Source of the DNA: an uncultured Campylobacter sp.
GTDB lineage: Bacteria; Campylobacterota; Campylobacteria; Campylobacterales; Campylobacteraceae
Assembly (NCBI RefSeq): GCF_937997405.1
Contig: NZ_CALKTL010000004.1
Coordinates: 1 to 22,096, forward strand
DNA length: 22,096 nucleotides
Reading direction: 5' to 3'
Below, one piece after another: positions 15,710 to 21,614 of this stretch (position 1 is the first letter of the stretch; every line of letters starts with the position of its first letter). Position numbers and translations under genes: made by a program. The notes beneath the pieces are model-generated. The model did not search any database. It was not told the DNA's origin and was given only the letters and a program-made list of their open reading frames with translations.

Positions 15710-16615
15710 TTAAATCTCGCGGCGAAGGAGCTTTAAAATTTCACGCTCCAGCTCTTGCGGCGGCGCCGAAATTTTATCCACAAACTGCGAGCGGTTGAAG
15801 GTGCGCTGGCGCTTTGCAAGCTGTACCGTGTGCAGGCTTACGAGCTGCTCGCACTGCGCCCGCGAGATCTGCCCGCGCAAAAGCTGCCCGCACTCCTTTA
15901 GTCCGATGCAGCCTAGCGCCCTGCATTCCGCGCCGTAGCGGGCGAATAAAAACTCCGCCTCCTCTAAAAGCCCGCGCTCAAACATCGCCTTCGTGCGCGC
16001 CTCGATGCGCTGCGTAAGCCACTGCTTGGGCGCCTCGATCTCAAAAATTTTAATATCCGAAATCACGGGCGAGGCGGTGTTTTCGCGCAGAAATTTACTC
16101 GGCGCCTCGCCGCAAAATTTATAGATGCTTAGCCATTTTTTTAACCGAAAGCTGTCCGCCGCGCTAAGCTTTGCGGCAAATTCCGGATCGATTCGCTGCG
16201 CTAGGGCGTAAATTTCATCGTTTGAAATTTCGCTTTTAAAATCGGGAACCTTCGGCGCCAGCCCGCTTAGCATCGCCTTTAGATAAAACCCGCTGCCCCC
16301 AGTGATTATCAAAGGCGCGCCGCTACGCTCTGCGAAAGCCCGCGCAGCGGCGTATTCTTTGATAAACTCGCCGACGCTAAAGTATTCGTTTGGATAGATT
16401 AAATTTACGCCGAAGTGCCTGATTTCGCGCAGCTGCTCCTCGCTTGGCTTAGCGCTTGCGATGTCGATTTGCCGGTAAATGCAGAGCGAATCGAGGCTCA
16501 AAATCACGGCGCCGATTTCGCGCGCGATACTTAGCGCAAGATCGCTTTTGCCGCTTGCGGTGGTGCCGATGATCGTGATCTGCGGGCTTGCGTGCGAGTT
16601 TTGGTTTTGGCTCAA
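15710..16615 (-). CDS. miaA: tRNA dimethylallyltransferase
   Basis: MiaA adds a dimethylallyl group to N6 of A37 in tRNAs that read UNN codons. The 301-residue product has the P-loop GTTASGKS (residues 17-24), the LDSLCIYRQ segment with the catalytic-type D42, GGSGFYLKAM (106-115), and the C-terminal KRQRTFNRSQF (268-278). No ATG precedes the P-loop. I chose the TTG at 16615 because AAAGGA lies six bases upstream on this strand. A further in-frame TTG at 16645 would begin before the likely transcription start. The gene is divergent from mqnP and convergent with the 14960-15562 gene. Length is slightly above the C. jejuni protein as I recall it. Confidence 0.93.
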   Translation of the reverse strand: MSQNQNSHASPQITIIGTTASGKSDLALSIAREIGAVILSLDSLCIYRQIDIASAKPSEEQLREIRHFGVNLIYPNEYFSVGEFIKEYAAARAFAERSGAPLIITGGSGFYLKAMLSGLAPKVPDFKSEISNDEIYALAQRIDPEFAAKLSAADSFRLKKWLSIYKFCGEAPSKFLRENTASPVISDIKIFEIEAPKQWLTQRIEARTKAMFERGLLEEAEFLFARYGAECRALGCIGLKECGQLLRGQISRAQCEQLVSLHTVQLAKRQRTFNRSQFVDKISAPPQELEREILKLLRREI

Positions 16616-16645
16616 GGCGTTTCCTTTCGTAAATTTTTCGTTCAA

Positions 16646-16651
16646 ATTATA
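16646..16651 (-). promoter_or_regulatory. Probable -10 box of miaA
   Basis: On the minus strand this reads TGATATAAT, an extended -10 with a perfect TATAAT. Transcription would begin near 16639, giving a leader of about 24 nt to the TTG start at 16615. This excludes the longer reading of miaA from 16645. Confidence 0.6.
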
Positions 16652-16683
16652 TCAAATTTAGAGCTATTCTTACTTTTTTTTGA

Positions 16684-16689
16684 TACAAT
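16684..16689 (+). promoter_or_regulatory. Probable -10 box of mqnP
   Basis: TTTTTTTTGATACAATG holds TACAAT with an extended TGA and a T-rich upstream tract, the usual Campylobacter sigma-70 form. The start would fall near 16696, about 16 bases before the mqnP ATG. It lies back to back with the miaA -10 box, 32 bases apart. Confidence 0.6.
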
Positions 16690-16711
16690 GGTGCCCAAAA
16701 TAAGGGGCGAA

Positions 16712-17581
16712 ATGGCTAAATTTAAAGAAATTTTATCCGATATCAACGAATTAATAGTTTTTAAACACTCAGTTTTCGCGCTGCCGTTTATCTTTACGGC
16801 GATGATTACCGCGAGCAAGCTGCAAAGCGGCTCGGTATGGTTCGGCTGGAAGTTGCTTTTTTTGGGGATTTTATGCGCGGTGAGCGCGAGAAGCTTCGCG
16901 ATGGCTCTAAATCGTTACTTGGACGAGGATATCGACCGCGCCAATCCGCGCTGCGCTTCGCGCCCTAGCGTGGACGGACGGATCGGGCGCGGGAATTTAC
17001 TGCTTTTCATCATCGCAAACGCGGTGGTTTTCATAGCGGTTTCGGCGCTTATAAATCCTTTGGCGCTTAAGCTTTCGGTGCCGATTTTAGCGGCACTGGG
17101 CGGGTATTCATATTTTAAGCGTTTTAGCGAGACCGCGCATTTGATGCTCGGCTTTTGCTTGGGGCTTGCGCCTATTGCGGGAGCGATTGCCGTTAGCGGC
17201 GGAATTCCGCTGTGGTCGGTGCTGCTATGCTTTGGAGTAGTATTTTGGGTAGGCGGCTTTGACGTGCTGTATTCGCTTCAAGATATGGAATTTGACCGCA
17301 GCAACGGGCTTTACAGCATCCCTGCGCTTTACGGCAAGGAAGCGTCGATGTTTATCTCTAAAATTTTTCATGCCGTAGCGGTGCTTTTTTGGCTGCTGTT
17401 TTGCGCGGCGGCAAATTTAGGCTTTTTTGCCTATCTGGGCGTGGCTGCGTGCGCGATAATCCTGTACTTCGAGCATAGGATCGTACGTAGTGATTTTAGC
17501 AAGATTGATCGCGCGTTTTTTACGCTGAATGGCTACTTGGGCATTGCGTTTTTCGCTTTTATTTTTGTAAATTTATTTTAA
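16712..17581 (+). CDS. mqnP: UbiA-family prenyltransferase, probable menaquinone enzyme MqnP
   Basis: This integral membrane prenyltransferase joins an isoprenoid tail to an aromatic ring. Campylobacter makes menaquinone by the futalosine route, so the likely substrate is 1,4-dihydroxy-6-naphthoate rather than 4-hydroxybenzoate; that assignment is inference from the lineage. Both aspartate-rich prenyl-diphosphate motifs are present: N67-x3-D71-x3-D75 (NRYLDEDID) and D191-x3-D195 (DMEFD). There are about eight or nine membrane helices in 289 residues. The frame is open back to 16592, but that part lies upstream of the promoter and across miaA; the ATG at 16712 after AAGGGGCGAA gives the family N-terminus MAKFKEILSDINELIVFKHS. 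The product would supply the quinone reduced by the upstream complex I. Confidence 0.92.
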   Translation: MAKFKEILSDINELIVFKHSVFALPFIFTAMITASKLQSGSVWFGWKLLFLGILCAVSARSFAMALNRYLDEDIDRANPRCASRPSVDGRIGRGNLLLFIIANAVVFIAVSALINPLALKLSVPILAALGGYSYFKRFSETAHLMLGFCLGLAPIAGAIAVSGGIPLWSVLLCFGVVFWVGGFDVLYSLQDMEFDRSNGLYSIPALYGKEASMFISKIFHAVAVLFWLLFCAAANLGFFAYLGVAACAIILYFEHRIVRSDFSKIDRAFFTLNGYLGIAFFAFIFVNLF

Positions 17582-17590
17582 GGAACCCCT

Positions 17591-17950
17591 ATGGATCTTA
17601 ACACTATCATCATTTTAGGACTTTGCGTCGTTATATTTTTGATGTTTTTCGTCATATATTTTAAGGATAAGCAAGCGGATAAAAAATTCGAGAGATTCGA
17701 TCAGGTGCTGACCGACGCTATGCAGGAAAATTATCTGCTTAAAAAGAAGGTCGAGGAGCTAAAAGAGATGATCGATTCGGGCGGCAAAGTCGCTCCCAAT
17801 ATCGATATAAACGCGATTGCCGACGTAATCGACGAGACGATAGAACAAAGACTAGACGTAGTGCCTACGATGATCGACGAGCGGGTAGAAAAGCAGATCA
17901 GACCGCTTCTGGATCAGCTTAAAGAGCTCATCGGCTCGGTAAGAAAATAG
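17591..17950 (+). CDS. Small membrane-anchored coiled-coil protein
   Basis: This 119-residue protein has one N-terminal membrane helix (about residues 5-24) followed by a charged helix likely to form a coiled coil (about 26-62). After a short GGKVAPNIDINAI linker comes a second helical part rich in Glu, Asp and Arg. There are no cysteine-based or catalytic motifs. By position it corresponds to the small protein I recall as Cj0163c beside C. jejuni ubiA. It starts nine bases after the mqnP stop with TAAGGA as ribosome site, so the two are probably one transcript. Function is unknown; a scaffold or membrane-tether role would be a guess. Confidence 0.85.
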   Translation: MDLNTIIILGLCVVIFLMFFVIYFKDKQADKKFERFDQVLTDAMQENYLLKKKVEELKEMIDSGGKVAPNIDINAIADVIDETIEQRLDVVPTMIDERVEKQIRPLLDQLKELIGSVRK

Positions 17951-17997
17951 CCGGAGCAATATAAAAATAAAATTTTGCAAAATCGCTTTGTTTTTTA

Positions 17998-18003
17998 TAT
18001 AAT
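17998..18003 (+). promoter_or_regulatory. Probable -10 box of moaA
   Basis: TTTGTTTTTTATATAATC has a perfect TATAAT behind a T-rich tract, giving a start near 18010 and a leader of about 20 nt before the moaA ATG. It lies in the 80-base gap after the coiled-coil protein gene, and probably serves moaA-queE-queD and the genes that follow. Confidence 0.6.
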
Positions 18004-18030
18004 CGCCGCAAATTGATATTAAGGCAAAAT

Positions 18031-18996
18031 ATGCTAATTGATAAATTTGGACGAACGATCGATTATTTGCGCATTTCGGTTACGCAGCGGTGTAATTTCA
18101 GATGCAGATATTGCATGCCGAGCACGCCGTTTAACTGGGTGCCGCGAGAGAATATTTTAAGCTTTGAGGAGATGTTTTTATTCGTCAAGGTTGCGATCGA
18201 CGGCGGCGTGAAAAAGATCCGCATAACCGGCGGCGAACCGCTGGTGCGAAAGGGGATCGAAGATTTTATAAAGATGATCGCGGATTACGCCCCAGGTATC
18301 GATCTTGCGCTTACTACCAACGGATATTATCTCAAAAACTACGCGCGCGCCTTGAAAAACGCAGGGCTAAAGCGTATCAATATGTCGCTTGACTCTCTGC
18401 GTCCGGAGCGGGCTAAATTTATAGCTCAGCGCGGCGTGCTTTATAACGTCTTAGAAGGCCTTGACGCCGCGCTTGAAGCGGGATTAAAAGTCAAGCTAAA
18501 CACCGTCGCGCTAAAAGGCATCAACGACGACGAGCTTATTTATTTGCTGGAATTTGCCCGCGAGAAGGATTGTCAGATCCGCTTCATAGAATTTATGGAA
18601 AACACCCATGCCGGCGATCTTACAGGCTTAAAATCGAGTGAAATTTTAGATATTTTAAGGCGTAAATTTATCTTTACCGCTCTACCAAAATCGCAGAGCT
18701 CGCCCGCGTCGCTTTACGCGCTCGGGGACGGCTATACCTTCGGTATCATCGATCCGCACAAGCACGATTTTTGCGAGAGCTGCAACCGTATCAGACTAAG
18801 CGCCGAGGGGCTTTTGATCCCGTGTCTTTACTTCGAGGACGCGCTAAGTATCAAAAAGGCGGTTAAAGAGGGCGACATTGCCGCAGCCGCCGAAATTTTG
18901 GCTAAAATTTTAGCGAATAAGCCCGAAAAAAATCGCTGGCAAGCGGACGCTTCGAATGAAATTTCAAGCCGCGCATTTTACGAGACGGGCGGATGA
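18031..18996 (+). CDS. moaA: GTP 3',8-cyclase (molybdenum cofactor synthesis)
   Basis: MoaA is the radical-SAM enzyme that turns GTP into 3',8-cyclo-GTP, the first step of molybdopterin synthesis. The N-terminal SAM cluster motif is C21-x3-C25-x2-C28 (CNFRCRYC). RITGGEPLVRKG follows, and the C-terminal substrate-binding cluster uses C248, C251 and C265 (DFCESCNRIRLS and IPCLYF). The protein ends in GG, the C-terminal double glycine needed for function in this family. Length of 321 residues is normal. The ATG at 18031 follows TTAAGGC; an in-frame TTG at 18013 gives six extra residues and has no better ribosome site. The stop overlaps queE (ATGA). Confidence 0.96.
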   Translation: MLIDKFGRTIDYLRISVTQRCNFRCRYCMPSTPFNWVPRENILSFEEMFLFVKVAIDGGVKKIRITGGEPLVRKGIEDFIKMIADYAPGIDLALTTNGYYLKNYARALKNAGLKRINMSLDSLRPERAKFIAQRGVLYNVLEGLDAALEAGLKVKLNTVALKGINDDELIYLLEFAREKDCQIRFIEFMENTHAGDLTGLKSSEILDILRRKFIFTALPKSQSSPASLYALGDGYTFGIIDPHKHDFCESCNRIRLSAEGLLIPCLYFEDALSIKKAVKEGDIAAAAEILAKILANKPEKNRWQADASNEISSRAFYETGG

Positions 18997-19958
18997 GGCT
19001 TGTTGAGAGCTTTTTAAGTATCCAAGGCGAGGGCAAATACGCAGGCAGGCTCGCGTTTTTCTTTCGCTTTGCGGGCTGTAATCTGCGCTGTGCGGGCTTC
19101 GGCGGCGAGCGCATTTCGCCAAAGACCGGCGAGATCTTGCGCGGTTGCGATACGATCCGCGCGGTTTTTACAAACCACTTCGAGCATGAAGAAATTTTAA
19201 ATTTAACGCAACTTTTGAATAAAATTCCAAATTTATCAGATCTGTCCTGTTTCGCACCCGCATGCTCTGCGCCGGGTTTTTGCGCCGCCGAGTCTTTTTC
19301 TAAAAGCGATACGTTAAATTCCGCCGCCGCGCAAACATCTCCCCGTCCAAACGGTAACGCAGAAAAATCTTTAAATTTAACGAGCGAAAATTCTTTAAAT
19401 TTCGCAGTGCAGAATTATTCAAATTTAAATCCGCAAAGCTCCGTCTCGCCGCAGAGTGCTAAGCTTTATCAAAAGCCCATCGTCGTTATCACCGGCGGCG
19501 AGCCGCTGCTGCACTATAAAGAGGCGCTATTTTACGAGTTCGTCTGCGAGCTGCTTACGCGCGGACACGCGGTGCACTTCGAAACCAACGGCACGATTTT
19601 AGTGGATTTTGAAAAATTCCCCGCTTACAAAAGCTGCGTCTTTGCGGTCTCGCCCAAGCTCTCAAACTCTGCCGAGCCGCGCGAACGTAGGCTGAACTTC
19701 GCCGCGCTACGAAGCTTAAAACAAAACGCAAAAGATAGCTTTTACAAGTTTGTGATCTCGCCCGAGTTTGACGCGCAGCCCGAGATCGCCGAAATTTTAG
19801 CGGCATGCGGCGGCGAGGTTTATTGTATGCCGCGCGGCGCAGATCGTCGCGAGCTGGAAAGCGCCGCGCAATTTTGCGTGGATTTTTGCCTAAAAAACGG
19901 CTATAATTACTCCGATCGCCTGCACATTAGAATTTGGGGCGAGAAGGACGGGGTATGA
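18993..19958 (+). CDS. queE: 7-carboxy-7-deazaguanine synthase with low-complexity insert
   Basis: QueE is a small radical-SAM enzyme that converts carboxytetrahydropterin to 7-carboxy-7-deazaguanine, on the queuosine tRNA pathway. The start MRLVESFLSIQGEGKYAGR and FRFAGCNLRC are diagnostic, with GGEP at residues 168-171 and SPKLSNSAEP near 225. The third cluster cysteine is not in the usual CxxxCxxC place: C33 is followed by AGFGGE, and the next cysteine is C52 (RGCDTIRAV), giving C29-x3-C33-x18-C52. I recall this divergent layout from other epsilonproteobacteria. The product has 321 residues; about 85 of them (74-158) are a low-complexity insert before the conserved KPIVVITGGEPLL. The 3' end overlaps queD by four bases. 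Confidence 0.92.
   Translation: MRLVESFLSIQGEGKYAGRLAFFFRFAGCNLRCAGFGGERISPKTGEILRGCDTIRAVFTNHFEHEEILNLTQLLNKIPNLSDLSCFAPACSAPGFCAAESFSKSDTLNSAAAQTSPRPNGNAEKSLNLTSENSLNFAVQNYSNLNPQSSVSPQSAKLYQKPIVVITGGEPLLHYKEALFYEFVCELLTRGHAVHFETNGTILVDFEKFPAYKSCVFAVSPKLSNSAEPRERRLNFAALRSLKQNAKDSFYKFVISPEFDAQPEIAEILAACGGEVYCMPRGADRRELESAAQFCVDFCLKNGYNYSDRLHIRIWGEKDGV
19212..19466 (+). other. RAATTY-dense low-complexity insert in queE
   Basis: About 85 codons encode a Ser/Asn/Ala/Leu-rich segment with KSLNL, ENSLNF and YSNLNP units between the divergent cluster loop and the GGEP strand of QueE. Nine RAATTY sites lie between 19192 and 19426. It contains a 15-base word, TTAAATTCCGCCGCC at 19314-19328, that recurs in the same frame at 21270-21284 in another gene. 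Confidence 0.75.
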
Positions 19959-20536
19959 TAATCAGGAAATTATACGAATTTGAAAACGCTCATATCGTGC
20001 GCCTGTGCGGCTCGAAGCGGTGTCGCACGAGCATCCACGGCCACTCTTACAGATGCGAAATTTTGCTTAGCTCAAATTTTTTGGATGAAGCGGGGATGGT
20101 TTATGATTTCGGCTACATGAAGCTCGGTATCCGCGAGCTTATCGATAGTTTTGACCACGCCGTGACGATCTACGCGCGCGACGATGCGGGCTATGTCGCA
20201 GATCTTAAAAAACACAGCGCGCGCTGGGTGCAGATACCGCTAAATCCGAGCGCGGAGCAGTTTTGTAGAATTTTTTTCGTTCTAATCGACCGACTTTTGA
20301 GTTTAACTCAGATGCAAAACGGCGAGCGCGAAGTAAAGCTTCATAGTGTCGTCGTGCATGAAACAACCACCGGCTACGCGCAGTGCTTCCGCGAGGACGC
20401 CTACAACGCGCAGATGGGCGAGATCGCGCTAGATGAGATAGAATTCTCGCCCGCCGTGCGCGAGGAATGGAGGCAGCCGGAGCTTTGGCAAAAGCTACTG
20501 CGCGGCGAAAAAATCATCTATCCAAAGGATTGCTGA
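19955..20536 (+). CDS. queD: 6-carboxy-5,6,7,8-tetrahydropterin synthase
   Basis: QueD makes carboxytetrahydropterin from 7,8-dihydroneopterin triphosphate, the step before QueE. Zinc ligands are H13 (ENAHIVR), H28 and H30 (SIHGHSYR), with C23 as candidate catalytic cysteine, D68-H69 (SFDHAVT), and E136 in VHETTTGYAQC. Length is 193 residues, longer than the E. coli enzyme (about 120), with a C-terminal region after residue 145 as I recall for the Campylobacter form. I chose the ATG that overlaps the queE stop, with AAGGACGGGG upstream, over an ATG 21 bases earlier. The queE-queD pair confirms the pathway assignment. Confidence 0.93.
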   Translation: MIIRKLYEFENAHIVRLCGSKRCRTSIHGHSYRCEILLSSNFLDEAGMVYDFGYMKLGIRELIDSFDHAVTIYARDDAGYVADLKKHSARWVQIPLNPSAEQFCRIFFVLIDRLLSLTQMQNGEREVKLHSVVVHETTTGYAQCFREDAYNAQMGEIALDEIEFSPAVREEWRQPELWQKLLRGEKIIYPKDC

Positions 20537-20757
20537 TGAGAAATTTCTTTAAATTTGACGCGGGGTTTGTGCGTGTTTTTGCCGCGTGCGCGATCTTTGC
20601 CTGCGCGCTTGCTTTGAGTGGCTGCGATGATGAGAAAAAGGACACCTTGCAAAAGCCGCCGGTAGATAGCGAGGTGCCGAAGGACGTGCCTATCGCGCCT
20701 AGCGAGCCTAAAGTCGATATAAACGCCGATATGCCGCCGCTTCCGGTGACTGAATAG
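20536..20757 (+). CDS. Small lipoprotein
   Basis: A 73-residue protein with a basic start (MRNFFKFDAGFVR), a hydrophobic stretch (residues 12-29) and a lipobox LSGC, so C30 is the predicted lipidated residue. The mature part has 44 residues, acidic and proline-rich (PPVDSEVPKDVPIAPSEP), with no fold apparent. The ATG overlaps the queD stop (TGATG). A longer frame from 20467 would run inside queD and bury the signal peptide, so I reject it. In C. jejuni I recall a haem-binding lipoprotein (Cj0158c) here, but this short product has no CxxCH motif and need not be related. Confidence 0.8.
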   Translation: MRNFFKFDAGFVRVFAACAIFACALALSGCDDEKKDTLQKPPVDSEVPKDVPIAPSEPKVDINADMPPLPVTE

Positions 20758-20766
20758 GACGGAGCG

Positions 20767-21132
20767 TTGAAAAATCGGCGGCTAAATTTGAAAATTTTTA
20801 AAATTTGCATAGTTCGTATGTGGCACGCAAGCGCGATTTTGGCGTTCTTCTTACCCGTGCGATCTGCGCAGAGAAATTTTAAATTTTATAAAGCTCTAAC
20901 TGCGAAATTTCATTCTTGGCGCGAGAAATACGGCACGGAACCGCAATTAAAATATGCGGTAAATTTTAACGCAACAAATATCCGCAGCCGCTTTGAAGGA
21001 TTTTTAAAATTTCAAAGGCGCGGAACAGGTCTGTTTGATCTCGCGCCGAAAAAATTTGCGTTGAAATTCGGTACTTTCGGCTCTAGCTGCGCAAAATTTT
21101 ATCCTGCGAATTTAACCCCCTGGCGGAAGTGA
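20767..21132 (+). CDS. Doubtful ORF in a RAATTY-dense segment
   Basis: An open frame of 121 codons begins with TTG and ends in a TGATG overlap with the next gene, which is what a coupled gene would show. The ribosome site is poor (GGAG only two bases from TTG). The product is rich in KF, NF and LKF dipeptides because AAATTT cores fall in phase. I recognise no family. The segment 20784-21113 holds twelve RAATTY hexamers in 330 bases, like the protein inserts in this window. It is either a degenerate or fast-evolving gene or simply a motif-rich spacer between the lipoprotein and the membrane protein. Confidence 0.3.
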   Translation: MKNRRLNLKIFKICIVRMWHASAILAFFLPVRSAQRNFKFYKALTAKFHSWREKYGTEPQLKYAVNFNATNIRSRFEGFLKFQRRGTGLFDLAPKKFALKFGTFGSSCAKFYPANLTPWRK

Positions 21133-21614
21133 TGGATTATCTGTATCAAAGCGCCTTGGGCTTTCATAAATTTTTCGCGCTAGCTGCGGCGATTTTAACG
21201 ATAATTTATCTGATTTTGACCCAGCTTAAGATCGATGCGGCGGCGGAATTTTGCCCTCGCAGCGAGGCTTTAAATTCCGCCGCCTCCGCGCCGCAAGCTG
21301 AAAATTTAAAGCAAAAGAGCAGATCTGGGCTTAGATTTCTTAGGCGCATCAGGCTGTTTTTGCCGATATATTATGCGACTCTCGCGGCGCTGATAATTAG
21401 CGGAAGCGTGATGCTGCCGGTGCTGCGCTTTGATCTGAGCTTTAAAATTTACTTTATGGCGGTCGGATCGCTAGCGATGATCGCGCTTAGCGCGGTATCG
21501 TACAAGCGGCTGAAAATCGCGTATCTAAGTCAAAACTTTGCGTCGTATCAGCGCAAAATGCGGGTGATTTTGGGGCTAAGCTTAGTGATAATTTTGATAG
21601 CGAGCGTTATTTGA
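21132..21614 (+). CDS. Small four-helix integral membrane protein (Cj0157c position)
   Basis: The 160-residue product has four hydrophobic segments, at about residues 12-31, 74-95, 105-124 and 143-160. A hydrophilic loop (about 33-70) between the first two contains three RAATTY sites and an ALNSAASA element. It looks like the small conserved membrane protein I recall next to rsmE in C. jejuni (Cj0157c); function is unknown. A GTG directly before the ATG (21129) is the alternative start and changes one residue. The stop overlaps the rsmE ATG (TGATG), suggesting the two are cotranslated. Confidence 0.8.
   Translation: MDYLYQSALGFHKFFALAAAILTIIYLILTQLKIDAAAEFCPRSEALNSAASAPQAENLKQKSRSGLRFLRRIRLFLPIYYATLAALIISGSVMLPVLRFDLSFKIYFMAVGSLAMIALSAVSYKRLKIAYLSQNFASYQRKMRVILGLSLVIILIASVI

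Noticed and set aside
15547..15798. Small plus-strand ORF between the 14960-15562 gene and miaA
   Set aside because: It overlaps the ends of both neighbours, is Arg- and Phe-rich from motif sequence, and has no ribosome site.
17972..17996. Possible terminator (ATTTTGCAAAAT followed by a T-run) after the coiled-coil protein gene
   Set aside because: The palindrome is AT-rich and loopless, and the T-run is better explained as the upstream tract of the moaA promoter.
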